Part shown: positions 17,717 through 26,891 of the stretch, one piece after another
Layout of the letters: every line of letters begins with the position of its first letter
Numbering within the stretch: the first letter of the stretch is position 1
Assembly (NCBI GenBank): GCA_905221605.1
Contig: CAJNDS010000413.1
Span: 410,010 to 474,009 of the forward strand
DNA length: 64,000 bases
DNA from: Symbiodinium natans
Lineage: Eukaryota > Sar > Dinophyceae > Suessiales > Symbiodiniaceae
Direction: 5' to 3'
Translations under genes and position numbers: made by a program
The notes under the pieces: generated by a model
Databases searched by the model: none
Seen by the model: only the letters and a program-made list of their open reading frames with translations
What the model was told of the DNA's origin: nothing

Positions 17717-20271
17717 TCTTTGAGGTCATTCAGGGTCGTTTCCACCGCCTTGAGCATCTGTGCCCCTTCCGTTATTGCAATGACCTCCGACTCCGCTGAG
17801 GATAGGGTGATCATACTTTGCCTCCCCGATTTCCACGCCACAACCACCCCTCTCCACACCACAAGGTATCCGCTATGTGAGCGAGTGCCTTGCGGGCTGA
17901 AGCTGGCGTCCGTGTACAGGACGAGGTCTCCAGGGTTCTCGACCACCTTGGGATAGTGAATCTTCGCATCGATGGAGTCCTTGACGTAGTTCAGCATTTT
18001 CTTTCCCAGCTCCACCGCTCGCCCAGGGTCCTTCGAGACCGTCGAAGACATCACTGCCATGGCATACGACAAATCGGGTCTGGACCTTTGCGAGGCCCAT
18101 AGCAGCTCACCGCAACGTTGTTGGGCCTCTTTGAGCTTCACGGGATCCACCTGCGATGATTTGTCACTAGGGCTCTCGTCCACAACCGCAGCATCCTTTG
18201 CAATTGGGATCTTGCTGTGGCCATTCACCTGGTGGATTCTAAGAAGCTCCTCCAAGTAGCCCTGCTGTCCCACACAGAACTCACCCTCCTCATTCACGCT
18301 CAGCTCAAGACCAAGAAACCTGACAGGAGGTCCGCCGGCACGAACATCTTCCCTTCCACTAGTTTCCCAATGCTCTCCAAGCCATCCAAAGAAGCCATCC
18401 AATGTAGTAGGCGACCCCACCACAAGGATATCGTCCACATAAAAGACGACGTAGCCCATCAGCTCCTTTTCCTTTCCAGGGCTCGGCTGCATCCAGATCT
18501 TGAAAAGGTTCGCATCGGTCTTTGCCATCTCCAACCAGCACTCTCGGCCTTCATCATCATGCCACTTTGCCTCCTTGGCCACAGAATTGCGGAATACTGT
18601 CCACCACTTTGGTGACTTCTTGAATCCGTACACTGCAGCATCAATGGCCCATAGCTCGCCCTCTTCAGCCAGCCCGATTTTGATGGCTGCCCTCGGAGGC
18701 TCCATTGCATACTGTCCCTTCCCATCTCCTTGTTCCAAAGGGGCAGTCAGGAATGCATTCTTGATGTCGTCGGTGGCGGCGTTCCACTTCTTGTAGTTGG
18801 CCTCGGCGAGAACGGTTCGCACAGCATCTATTGATGCTCCCGCAGCATAGAGATCCCCAAAACCATTTGGGCCCTCCTCCTCGAAGTTCCCACATGCCAC
18901 GGCTCGTACTCGTCGTCGGAACAGACCATCTGCCTCCTTACTTGGTGGCTTCGCTGTGTAGACTAGCTTGGAGGGAACGATGACTGCATTCGTCCTTTCT
19001 CGAAACTGCTTCGCCTCTTTTCCTTTCAAGCGCCTAATCGCCTTCATGTCCACCATCGCATTGATCTCCTTCTCCAAAGCTCCCTTCCAGGACGACAAGT
19101 TCCTCGAAGCTTCTCGGGGATCACAGGTGTGGACCACTTGCAAAGGGGTTTTCAAGGCTTGCAGGATCTCCTCCAAGTTGTCAGTGTATAGCTCTTGAAC
19201 ATTGGCCTTTTTCACCACAGGCTCCACAACTGCAGCAACATCCACCTCCACGAAGTAGGCCTCTGCTTGGTCTAGAGCCTCGAAGGAAGGCTCCTCCACT
19301 CTCATCGTCGCCAAATGTGGTTCACCAGGGTCTTCCGGTCCATTTCTTCTCATTGGGATTTGCACCAGTGGTCTAGGAGGGTCCATTGGTACAACTCGTC
19401 TGACTTCCCAAAACAAGATGAACTGCTCCTTCTGAAGGATCCGGTTGTTGATTCTCGCCACGGTGATTCTTTCGCCTTCCAGGTCGCCATTCTCGTAGCT
19501 CCCAACCAGGTCCACGGAGTGAATCGCCAAGACTCTCGCAAGGTGAAGAAGACTCCCATCGTTGGCTACCATCAGAACATCAGGCTCTTCGAACCAATCT
19601 CGCTCCAGGTCTTGAAAGATTGTGCTGGGAATCCAGGTGTCCGGCTCGTTGTCCAGGGGGGCAATCGCTCGCCATTGCTCCTCAAGGCCCTCCGTCATGT
19701 TGTTTTCATCCCGAGTCATAACCCCTCTCCACGCGGCCCATTCTTCAGGCTCCATTCGTAGGTGGGTCACATCTACCCTCAGCATGAGGTTGGGAGGATC
19801 TTGTTGAGGTGGTGGTTGAGTTGGATCTGGACCAGTGAGCTTCTTCAGAACCACCTCCTTTTGATGTCCAGGAGAGTTGGGAGGAACGTGAAATCCAAGG
19901 TCCATCAAGGTCTCGGCGTCCCGAAAGTTCATCCTCTCAAAGTTCCGGACATTGTAGACTGCCACCACCAAGCGTTCACCCTTCCATGGCATCGTAGCAT
20001 GTTTTCGCCTCGGAAGAAACTCAATTGCCCCCTTTTCCCCATTCACCTCCGGAAAGTCCACAACATGACCTTCCATCCCCTTCATGACTACCACCTCCTC
20101 GCCGTCCTTCTTCCCCTCAATCCACAGTCCTCCGTCATCGAAGCTGCTGACAGGAAGGAGGTACGATGGCTTTGTGGCTGTCGCTATGAGGACCAGTAAG
20201 GATGTTCTTGAAGAGGGAAAAGGTCGTCCAAGTGGGATCCATATTCTCACCCGCTGGCAACTTTGAGGCAA
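17710..20271 (-). CDS. copia-1 oxygenase-like tail, reverse transcriptase and RNase H
   Basis: 853 codons. Residues about 30-105 hold the back half of a 2OG/Fe(II)-oxygenase-like domain (SFDDGGLWIE, then FLPRRKHATMPWKGER with the second iron His near 91 and the Arg near 100). The first half (H-x-D) is in the preceding ORF. The reverse transcriptase spans about residues 400-720, with DDIKNAF (palm A) and FYVDDILVV near 610. RNase H starts LYTDASFS near 782 and SSAESEV near 826, and is cut off by a frameshift at the third aspartate. It replicates the element's RNA into DNA. The frame break to the integrase ORF overlaps by 137 bases. Confidence 0.88.
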   Translation of the reverse strand: MPQSCQRVRIWIPLGRPFPSSRTSLLVLIATATKPSYLLPVSSFDDGGLWIEGKKDGEEVVVMKGMEGHVVDFPEVNGEKGAIEFLPRRKHATMPWKGERLVVAVYNVRNFERMNFRDAETLMDLGFHVPPNSPGHQKEVVLKKLTGPDPTQPPPQQDPPNLMLRVDVTHLRMEPEEWAAWRGVMTRDENNMTEGLEEQWRAIAPLDNEPDTWIPSTIFQDLERDWFEEPDVLMVANDGSLLHLARVLAIHSVDLVGSYENGDLEGERITVARINNRILQKEQFILFWEVRRVVPMDPPRPLVQIPMRRNGPEDPGEPHLATMRVEEPSFEALDQAEAYFVEVDVAAVVEPVVKKANVQELYTDNLEEILQALKTPLQVVHTCDPREASRNLSSWKGALEKEINAMVDMKAIRRLKGKEAKQFRERTNAVIVPSKLVYTAKPPSKEADGLFRRRVRAVACGNFEEEGPNGFGDLYAAGASIDAVRTVLAEANYKKWNAATDDIKNAFLTAPLEQGDGKGQYAMEPPRAAIKIGLAEEGELWAIDAAVYGFKKSPKWWTVFRNSVAKEAKWHDDEGRECWLEMAKTDANLFKIWMQPSPGKEKELMGYVVFYVDDILVVGSPTTLDGFFGWLGEHWETSGREDVRAGGPPVRFLGLELSVNEEGEFCVGQQGYLEELLRIHQVNGHSKIPIAKDAAVVDESPSDKSSQVDPVKLKEAQQRCGELLWASQRSRPDLSYAMAVMSSTVSKDPGRAVELGKKMLNYVKDSIDAKIHYPKVVENPGDLVLYTDASFSPQGTRSHSGYLVVWRGVVVAWKSGRQSMITLSSAESEVIAITEGAQMLKAVETTLNDLKDW

Positions 20272-23200
20272 TGAACTGATTCACCGCCCGTGTCGTGTAT
20301 GGGTACTTCCGAGTGTTTTTCTTCAAGCCCAGGATTCCCCCATGCACAAACGCCCCAGCCGACCACAACGTTCGGGAAACACTACCCTCTTCTTTCTCCT
20401 TGTCGTTCTCGGCCAAGTTTCGTGAGGCTTGTGTTGTAGGGATCATGTCGTACAACTTGGCGATGATCTCCTCGTCTATCTCTAGCTCCTCATAGAGAAC
20501 TTCTCGGGCAAATAGTTCAGGATCATTGAGGTCTTCTTCCTCCTCGCCAGGTTGTAGACCAAGGACCTTCACACTGGTCTTCTCCCGAAGTCGTCGTCTC
20601 GTTCCCTTGGATTCTTCCTCTTCAATCACCAAGGGCTCCTTGGATACTGGAGGCCCAGGATCCACCAAGTCTTTCACTGGACGAATGCTCCGGGTATGAA
20701 GGAAGGTGCCGTCGACATAGACCAAGTGACCCTCATCAACCTGGTCGCTAAGCCCCATGTATATTCCTTCCCTCCACCTCGGCTCGAACTCCATTCTCAA
20801 AGGAAGTCTCTTATCGGCGTACTTCTTCTTCTTGACGAAGACTTTGGTGCCAAAGGTTGCAGCAAGCTTCGTGACCTGGTTCAAAGTCTTGGCCCTCTCC
20901 TGAGCAGTCACTGCCATCGCTGCCATCGGCCAAAACTCCTCTCCCAAGCCCGCTGCGCCCAACATCGTCCTCGTTTTCTGCTTCACATTCTTGACTGCAT
21001 TCTCGGCGACTCCATTTCCCTGAGGTACACCGGGAACGCTCGTTGAGACTCTGATTGACTCCTTGTGGAACCACTGGACCAACTCCTTCGAGGTGAACTG
21101 AGAAGCTCGATCGGAGTGAAAACGAAGCACAGGGATGTTCAGGTCTTTCAAGTACAGGACGATCTTCTGCACCGCGTTGGTTATGGTGGGACCTTTCACA
21201 TCAGGTAACGGAATTGCAAAGTTCAAGACCGCTCGTTCTGGTGCCAGGAAATCATCGGGTAGGCCCTTCTCTAGAGTCTCGCCCGTGACCTCCGCCACCT
21301 CTTTCTTTGCCGGCTTCAAGACCACTTCCCCAATGGGGTCTTGTCCAAGGCTCACCTTGTCCAACCGTTCCATGAGGTCGTCATCATCGTCGTCAATGGG
21401 TCTTGTACCGGACAGTGGGAGAGCTTCTTCCCCTTCATCCCCGAGCAGTTCCTCCTCCTCGCTCATCGAGTACTCCGGGTTGTCCTCGTCTCCAGCAAGA
21501 ATCTCCTTCATGAAGTCGCCGAGATCCTCCTCCTCTTCTTGAAGGCCATCCAGTGGCGGGGTCGGATCCCACACCCCGGTGACATAAGCCTTTGGCAAGG
21601 TGAATCTCCCCACCATCATGCGCTTCATCTTGGCATTTTTTCGCTTGTCACCCCTGGCGTTATGGTTGAGGCCCTCCTGTTTGAAGGGGCCAGAGACATC
21701 AGCTGTCAAAACGAACAACGACTGATGCTCAATTCGGGAGTGCTTATGCCCTGTCGCCCCGTGGGTGAAGCACTGGAGGCAATCTCTTCTCCGTGGGTAG
21801 TGAGAGTTTCGAACATGTTCCTCCCACTGCTCCTTCGTCATCTTCTTCATCTCCGGGGCGGCCTTTACGAAGATCTGCTCCCGGATCACATTCTTGATTT
21901 GTTGGAGCAACTGGGGGGCACCTCCGAGGCCTAGGGCTCCTTCTCTAGCGTTCCCCTCCTCGGATGGTTGACGATGCCCATGAAGATGTCGCAGGTCGTA
22001 ATTGGTGACGAGGTGTGTTGGCCTTTTTGAACAGGAACCAAAAGCGCCCTGGTCAAAGCCCGCTTCTACCATTCCAGTGAGGCTGACGAAGCTCTTCAAG
22101 ACCTTAGCCTCCATTGCTTCCAACTTTTCCTCCTCGGGACCAAACCAAGAAAACCCCGTCCTTGAAGTAGGCCTTGCAAAGCGAGAGATCACATAGAGGA
22201 GAAGGACCTGGGCCAGCTTTTGAGTCCTCGTGGTAATGCTGCCTGGGGCATTTGCCCCCGAAGCCATCACCACCTCCACTCTTCCCGTAGCCGCGCCCCA
22301 AAGAAGTGTCCTAAAGACTTCACGAGGAATCGCTCCTGCAACCGTGATCACAACCATCCCCTCTCTTTCCAGGTCCTTGAGGCCTTGACCCTCTTCTTCA
22401 TGAACGGGAAGGTGCACAAGCCAGCGATATGATCCAAGGAGAGCTTTCCTCTTTCTCCTTGTCCATGGAGTTGCCTTCATGGTCTCCCACCCTTGACCCA
22501 ACTTCACATCGAGGGGAAGATAATCTCGTAGGGCGGGATCAAAGTCCTTCAAGAACGACCCCTCAATCACCTTCCATAGGTCTCCCCGATTTCCAGACTT
22601 CACGAATTTCTGGGCATTCTCGGTCCAGTGCTCCGTCTCCTTCGCCATCATGAAGTCCAACTTTACCGCAAGGTCAATGGTGCTCGCCTTAAAGTCCTTC
22701 AACTTCTCGGCTTCGATCTGGTCGATGAGGTTCTTAGCCTGCTCAACCGCCAACTCAGGACATCCCGATCTCAAACTCGTCTTCAGGGTTCCCAACGTTG
22801 GATGGCGAATGCGAAGGCCTTTCTTTCCCCAAGTGACTTCACACCCAACCCTCACCAAGTCCGACATGGGGAGCAGTGGCTGGATGTCCTCAGACGAAGC
22901 AAGGATAGAACCCGCCGAAGTCTGGTACAATTGAGCCTTCTGGTTGTCCGCGAGAACGACATTCACCTGGGTGGCCGAGTTCCATTCATCTGGGGATTTC
23001 GGGGGCCTCATGATGTTGGTGGCTCCGGAGTCTATCAAGACAGTAGGCTGGGGTAGGTCCTTTTCCATCGCCCTCGCATCAAGTGCCCTGCTCAAACTCC
23101 AAGTTGATGAATCGTGTGCCACCGTCATAGCCCTCAATCTCAGCTCATCCAACTGTCGCTGCAGACCTTCAAGAGTTGGTCTATCTCCCATTCCAGGACC

Positions 23201-24268
23201 TTGTCCAATCATGGACCTAAGGGCCTGTGCTGCTTCACTCATAGCCGCCTGCATCTCGCTGGCCGTGGCTGCCGTTGTTGATGAGGTGGTAGGAGACACT
23301 GGTTGTGGTTCTGGTTCTTGAAGTTGCCCACCCTGAACCCCCGATGCCTTTGGAACTTCTACCTTGGCCGCCGACGGAGATTTCGGAGTGGTAGCCCGTG
23401 ATGTAGTCCCCTCCTCCGACTTGTTCTTGGTCTTCGTAGGGCACAAGGCAGCCATGTGTCCTTCACCTCCACATTCCAGACATTTTCCTTTCTTGCTGAT
23501 ACCCTCAAAGGAGTGCTTGAAGCGACACCTCCGGCCAAACTTGCACCCGTCCTGGACCTTCGCGAAGTACTGACAGACCTTCTGCTCTTGCTCCTTCGTG
23601 TCGTTGTCGACTTTGCCCTTTCCTTTTCCCCTTCCCTTTGGCTTTTCCCCACCAGGAGGTTCTTCTGCACGAAGTGGTTTGGCCTTGGGATCAGGAGTCG
23701 AAGGTTTCGTAGGCGGAGCAGAAGTCTTCGGGGTCGTCATTGTCAGCAACTCCATTTCAGCTCGAAGGTGTTGATGGAACTTGAGGGTATTCTCAAGGGT
23801 GGGGTTCGTGTCGACCTGAAGCGTGTTGCGAATCAGGTTGGTGCGGAACTCGGACTCTGGAAACTTGCCGAGGACTTCGCTGACAATCTGCGACAGACCC
23901 CTACACAACACCACCGGGTCCGGGCACATCAACGAAAGATCCTGAGTCCGCTTCACCCACTTTTCCCAGTGCCTCAACGACTTTGCTGCTCCCTCAGGAT
24001 CTGCGCAACGGGCCGGCTCTGTCAAGGACCTGAGGATATGGGTTTTTTCCTTTTCACCTCCAGGAGCATACAGAGTGTAGACCCGGTAGAGGATTCCCAA
24101 GGCGCTTTTTGTGCACTGCCGAGACACCATTTCCCTTTGAACTTCTTCTGTCAAGGCGCTCAGCAACATCCCAGCGGCTCTCATATTGACCCGGGCGTAC
24201 TTTCCAAGCTCCAGTTCACCTGGTACAGGATCAGCAAGTAGAAGCCGGTTATACGGCGTCGATGACAC
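20135..24268 (-). CDS. copia-1 Gag C-part, zinc fingers, protease, methyltransferase-like module, integrase
   Basis: 1377 codons. Residues 1-200 continue Gag. A CCCH-type finger (C..F...DGCKFGRRCRFKH) lies near 230-250 and a CCHC knuckle (CLECGGEGHMAALC) near 260. Protease is VLIDSGATN near 407. Residues 610-760 align in layout with C5-methyltransferase-like modules of related polyproteins (WLVHL, VEVVMASGANAPGS, FDQGAFG...RPTHL), but the PPC catalytic motif is absent. Integrase: HVRNSH...CLQC near 819-832, first Asp near 853, then a long acidic insertion, second Asp in FHSDRASQF near 1049, Glu in NGVAENAV near 1084. The last residues (GPHSDSHK) are an H-x-D oxygenase motif lost to frameshift. 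The start follows a frame break at a T4/A4 run (24,273-24,276), so the ATG-less N-terminus is not a true start. Confidence 0.88.
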   Translation of the reverse strand: MSSTPYNRLLLADPVPGELELGKYARVNMRAAGMLLSALTEEVQREMVSRQCTKSALGILYRVYTLYAPGGEKEKTHILRSLTEPARCADPEGAAKSLRHWEKWVKRTQDLSLMCPDPVVLCRGLSQIVSEVLGKFPESEFRTNLIRNTLQVDTNPTLENTLKFHQHLRAEMELLTMTTPKTSAPPTKPSTPDPKAKPLRAEEPPGGEKPKGRGKGKGKVDNDTKEQEQKVCQYFAKVQDGCKFGRRCRFKHSFEGISKKGKCLECGGEGHMAALCPTKTKNKSEEGTTSRATTPKSPSAAKVEVPKASGVQGGQLQEPEPQPVSPTTSSTTAATASEMQAAMSEAAQALRSMIGQGPGMGDRPTLEGLQRQLDELRLRAMTVAHDSSTWSLSRALDARAMEKDLPQPTVLIDSGATNIMRPPKSPDEWNSATQVNVVLADNQKAQLYQTSAGSILASSEDIQPLLPMSDLVRVGCEVTWGKKGLRIRHPTLGTLKTSLRSGCPELAVEQAKNLIDQIEAEKLKDFKASTIDLAVKLDFMMAKETEHWTENAQKFVKSGNRGDLWKVIEGSFLKDFDPALRDYLPLDVKLGQGWETMKATPWTRRKRKALLGSYRWLVHLPVHEEEGQGLKDLEREGMVVITVAGAIPREVFRTLLWGAATGRVEVVMASGANAPGSITTRTQKLAQVLLLYVISRFARPTSRTGFSWFGPEEEKLEAMEAKVLKSFVSLTGMVEAGFDQGAFGSCSKRPTHLVTNYDLRHLHGHRQPSEEGNAREGALGLGGAPQLLQQIKNVIREQIFVKAAPEMKKMTKEQWEEHVRNSHYPRRRDCLQCFTHGATGHKHSRIEHQSLFVLTADVSGPFKQEGLNHNARGDKRKNAKMKRMMVGRFTLPKAYVTGVWDPTPPLDGLQEEEEDLGDFMKEILAGDEDNPEYSMSEEEELLGDEGEEALPLSGTRPIDDDDDDLMERLDKVSLGQDPIGEVVLKPAKKEVAEVTGETLEKGLPDDFLAPERAVLNFAIPLPDVKGPTITNAVQKIVLYLKDLNIPVLRFHSDRASQFTSKELVQWFHKESIRVSTSVPGVPQGNGVAENAVKNVKQKTRTMLGAAGLGEEFWPMAAMAVTAQERAKTLNQVTKLAATFGTKVFVKKKKYADKRLPLRMEFEPRWREGIYMGLSDQVDEGHLVYVDGTFLHTRSIRPVKDLVDPGPPVSKEPLVIEEEESKGTRRRLREKTSVKVLGLQPGEEEEDLNDPELFAREVLYEELEIDEEIIAKLYDMIPTTQASRNLAENDKEKEEGSVSRTLWSAGAFVHGGILGLKKNTRKYPYTTRAVNQFIASKLPAGENMDPTWTTFSLFKNILTGPHSDSHKAIVPPSCQQLR

Positions 24269-25526
24269 CCACTTTTGGTCGGTAAAGGACCTGTGCTTTG
24301 TCCTTCACCATCGCCCACCAAGTCACACTGGTGTCGGAGATGTCAGAGAGGGGGCCATCGATGAGCTCGACCCAATCTTGGACTGCCACGGCGCTATCCG
24401 GACTTCCTGGTGGTGGAAGCGAGGCGAGGGATGAAACGCCAGGTTTCACCTGCTCAGGTGCCTCGTCTCTCCTAGTCATCATCGCCATCTGGGCCTGCTG
24501 AAGTTGTTGCATTCCACTCACCAACGTTTCAAGGATTGTGGAGCCACTCTTTTCCTTGCCATCCATAGGTCCAGCAGTCTTCGATCCGGGTGGATGTGAA
24601 TCTCGAGGGTAAGACTGCCCTGGCACCGAGGGAGGCGGAGAACTGTGACGAGGATGTTGTCCTGGTTCTTGAGGCACATCACCTCGACCTGGATGTTGAG
24701 GTAGTCGACGATTTCGATCCCAGCCCTCCCCATATCCCCGGCCTGGTAATGCAGCTCCTCGGAAACCCTCACGATGGGAACCTAGATCCCGATCAGGTAC
24801 GCCAAGGAATGGGTCCCCTTGAACCCCTTGACCTAGGATTGGAGGACCTCGAAGATCACCACCATGAGCTCCAAGGCCTGGTGGTACTGAACCATGTAGA
24901 GCCCCCTGTTGCTGGGAACCCCACGGCATAGGAGCCTGCCTTGTTCCTCCTTCCAACTTGTTCGCCAAGGCTTTCACCTGCTCTCTCAGGATTTCCACCT
25001 CAGACTTCGTCTCTTCATGCTGAACTCTGTAGTAGTCGGCCAGCTTTCGTTGCGCCTCGATTCTCAACTCTGAGGACTCCGTGGAAGTTTGACCTGTCGA
25101 TCCTTGGCCCCGACGTTCTCCTGGTCCGTAGAGCAAGGGTGCAGCTTCCTGCGACTGCCTCATCTGATCCAAGGCTGACTGGTCGAACAAGGGCTGCATG
25201 TGTTGTTGCTCAGGAATGTGCCACACAGGAGATGGAATTTCTTCTGGAGGAGAGAAAGGTTGTGGCGGGGACCGTCTTCTCTGCTGCGGTGTGCTGCGGT
25301 GACTCTGGTGAGGTGATGCAGCTAAAGACCCCAAAACCCTATCCCCTAACTCCGAAGATCCAAGGGCGGTGTTCATGCGGAGGAACTCAGTGAGACGTGT
25401 CATCCAGCGAAAAACACTCGGTCCACCAACTCCGGACTCCACCACTTGGTACTGCATCTCCAGGTCCCTAGCGGCCACGCCAGGTTGGTTCGCAGAAAAA
25501 TCCTGTCGTTGAGAAATTCCTCCCAT
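24249..25526 (-). CDS. copia-1 Gag N-terminal part
   Basis: 425 codons, ATG start. Begins MGGISQRQDF, then proline/glutamine/glycine-rich low-complexity sequence with a charged segment (LADYYRVQHEETKSEVEILR) predicted as coiled coil near residues 155-200. The final 40 residues (VQDWVELIDGPLSD ... SVTWWAMVKDKAQ) lead into the Gag core of the next ORF, which continues after a one-base shift at an A run on the sense strand. Likely the structural protein of the virus-like particle. Confidence 0.65.
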   Translation of the reverse strand: MGGISQRQDFSANQPGVAARDLEMQYQVVESGVGGPSVFRWMTRLTEFLRMNTALGSSELGDRVLGSLAASPHQSHRSTPQQRRRSPPQPFSPPEEIPSPVWHIPEQQHMQPLFDQSALDQMRQSQEAAPLLYGPGERRGQGSTGQTSTESSELRIEAQRKLADYYRVQHEETKSEVEILREQVKALANKLEGGTRQAPMPWGSQQQGALHGSVPPGLGAHGGDLRGPPILGQGVQGDPFLGVPDRDLGSHREGFRGAALPGRGYGEGWDRNRRLPQHPGRGDVPQEPGQHPRHSSPPPSVPGQSYPRDSHPPGSKTAGPMDGKEKSGSTILETLVSGMQQLQQAQMAMMTRRDEAPEQVKPGVSSLASLPPPGSPDSAVAVQDWVELIDGPLSDISDTSVTWWAMVKDKAQVLYRPKVGVIDAV

Positions 25527-25542
25527 TCCGAGCTGTGGTCCA

Positions 25543-25992
25543 TCACCCAGCCAACATCATCTCTGCAGGCTGTCTTCCCGGATCCACCACACGCTGTTGT
25601 GAGTCATTGATGACGGCCTCCATGGGAACCTCCACCGCATTCATTTGCAGTCCACCACTTCCCACAGCAGTTGCCAAAGGTCCAGCGATCGGAGGCCTGA
25701 CTTCCAAGGCTCCGGTTCGATTCACCAGATCCAAACCACCATTTCCAGCAGCTGCAGCAGAGACTCCTTCCATACGAACCTCCCTTCCGGAAGTGCCAGC
25801 TCCACTTGCCAGGTCCAAACCACCATTTCCAGCAGTTGTCGTTGAGGATCCAGCCATTTGGGAACCTTCTCCCGGGACACCAGTTCCATTCGCCAGTTCC
25901 AAGCCACCACATCCAGCGGCCATTCCACCAGCTGCTGAGCCCTGCCTGCCCACCGCCCCATACGGAGGTCCACAAGCTTCACCTTGAAGCAA
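25543..25992 (-). CDS. Leader ORF of copia-1
   Basis: 149 codons beginning 26 bases after the primer site. It contains three diverged copies of a G-N-G-G-L-D-L repeat. No known domain. It ends 16 bases before the Gag ATG in another frame. It may be a Gag extension, an upstream ORF or non-functional. Confidence 0.4.
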   Translation of the reverse strand: MLQGEACGPPYGAVGRQGSAAGGMAAGCGGLELANGTGVPGEGSQMAGSSTTTAGNGGLDLASGAGTSGREVRMEGVSAAAAGNGGLDLVNRTGALEVRPPIAGPLATAVGSGGLQMNAVEVPMEAVINDSQQRVVDPGRQPAEMMLAG

Positions 25993-26017
25993 CGGAGTTG
26001 AGAAAAAAAACGGGGTT

Positions 26018-26030
26018 TGGGCTCATAACC
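26018..26030 (-). other. Primer-binding site of copia-1 (half tRNA-iMet type)
   Basis: Sense strand GGTTATGAGCCCA directly after the 5' LTR. It is complementary to the anticodon arm (CUCAUAACC) of initiator tRNA-Met rather than to a tRNA 3' CCA end. It closely resembles the Drosophila copia site (GGTTATGGGCCCA), where a cleaved 5' half of tRNA-iMet is the primer. Confidence 0.75.
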
Positions 26031-26256
26031 TGACGGTCCGAAGATCCGCCAGGCTCCCCTACCCCCATTCCAGTAGCCATTGCTGCGAGCGATGTGACGT
26101 GTCTTCCCTTTTTCAACGCACAACCAAGCTGCTGTGAGTGTTGCCTATCGGCATGCTGTGGTTTTCGCATGCTCGTGCCCATGCCTGTACTTCGAGCCTC
26201 GTGGGCTCCGGTAGCGGAGGTTCCTCTCCACACCTTGGCTGCATGGGGCTTCATCA
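26031..26256 (-). repeat. 5' LTR of copia-1
   Basis: 226 bp, identical to the LTR at 16,380. It would carry the element's promoter; no defined TATA or dinoflagellate TTTT-box is obvious to me. Confidence 0.95.
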
Positions 26257-26345
26257 GTTTAGGGACCCAACTGCCGACTCCCGAAAGTCCAGCAAAGACC
26301 CGCCAAACACCCTATTGTTGGAAGACCCACCCTGAAACCAGCATC

Positions 26346-26452
26346 TATCCAACGAGCCCAATGCCCCTCAATTAAGGCAGACTCCTTAACTCACAATATG
26401 GATCCGTGCATCATTTAAGATATTATTCCTTAATTAAGGTGTATTGGGCTTT
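26346..26452. mobile_element. Hairpin element, family D
   Basis: Left AGCCCAATGCCCCTCAATTA, right TTAATTAAGGTGTATTGGGCT, nearly perfect inverted repeats; the interior carries ATGGATCCGTGCAT. Other copies are near 6952, 10748, 11763, 13457 and 47527. Confidence 0.8.
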
Positions 26453-26475
26453 ATGGGTATCGCTTTTCGAACCAG

Positions 26476-26628
26476 CACTTGAAGGTTCATGGTACTTACT
26501 AACCAATTATAACTGGGCTTATCACCCTACTTATAATTGGGATAACCCCTATAAGGCCCTTTAGGGGTATTATAAGTAGGGTTATAAGCACAGTTATGAT
26601 TGGTTAAGAAGTACCATGAACCTTCAAG
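26476..26628. mobile_element. Hairpin element, family B (well preserved)
   Basis: CACTTGAAGGTTCATGGTAC at the left and GTACCATGAACCTTCAAG at the right, with internal AACCAATTATAACTG / CAGTTATGATTGGTT. The right end is followed immediately by CAG and the exon candidate at 26,632, so the hairpin end and splice acceptor nearly coincide. Confidence 0.85.
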
Positions 26629-26631
26629 CAG

Positions 26632-26750
26632 GCACACTATGTCCGCGAAGCTATCCGTGCGCTGTTGTGGGACTGGTCGCCGGCCACCACTGCCCGAACT
26701 GCGACGGCCCTCCTGCAACGTGGCAGTATAGCTTCCCTGGATTATTGGGT
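26632..26750 (+). CDS. Exon candidate with GTAAGT donor, chain 1 of 3
   Basis: CAAGCAG| acceptor at the edge of hairpin B, then AHYVREAIRALLWDWSPATT, further open codons ending SLDYW, and a consensus donor (GGGT|GTAAGT). 119 bases, phase 2 out. Of all the islands in the window this has the clearest splice sites. The next candidate keeps phase. Helical, mixed composition; family not recognised. Confidence 0.55.
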
Positions 26751-26769
26751 GTAAGTGGACCATATGTAG

Positions 26770-26878
26770 GAATCTGGGGGGTTCTGAAAATAGGGGTGCC
26801 CTTTTTGGAGGGTCTCTTTAAGGGGATTCTGTTCTAATTGGGGGTATAAACGGGGTACCCCCGTTTTGGGACATGCCC
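26770..26878. mobile_element. Hairpin element, family G, filling an intron
   Basis: CTGGGGGGTTCTGAAAATAG at the left and GGGGTACCCCCGTTTTGGGA at the right. It occupies about 109 of the 141 bases between the GTAAGT donor at 26,751 and the acceptor at 26,890-26,891, as expected for an intron created by insertion of a transposable hairpin. Confidence 0.55.
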
Positions 26879-26891
26879 GTATCTTTCAGAG

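Larger units (their letters stand above)
16375..26261 (-). mobile_element. Complete Ty1/copia LTR retrotransposon (copia-1)
   Basis: Minus-strand element bounded by a perfect 5-bp target duplication GTTTA (16,375-16,379 and 26,257-26,261), inserted in telomeric-repeat sequence. Two identical 226-bp LTRs, primer site, polypurine tract, and gag, protease, integrase, reverse transcriptase and RNase H modules in copia order. It also carries a methyltransferase-like module before the integrase, an oxygenase-like module after it, and a membrane/Cys-His ORF at the 3' end. Identical LTRs imply recent insertion. The coding region is broken into several frames, some breaks lying at A/T homopolymers, so sequencing error and real inactivation cannot be separated here. 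Confidence 0.95.

Noticed and set aside
16487-20266. Plus-strand ORFs inside copia-1 (60-155 codons)
   Set aside because: Complementary-strand shadows of the retrotransposon polyprotein.
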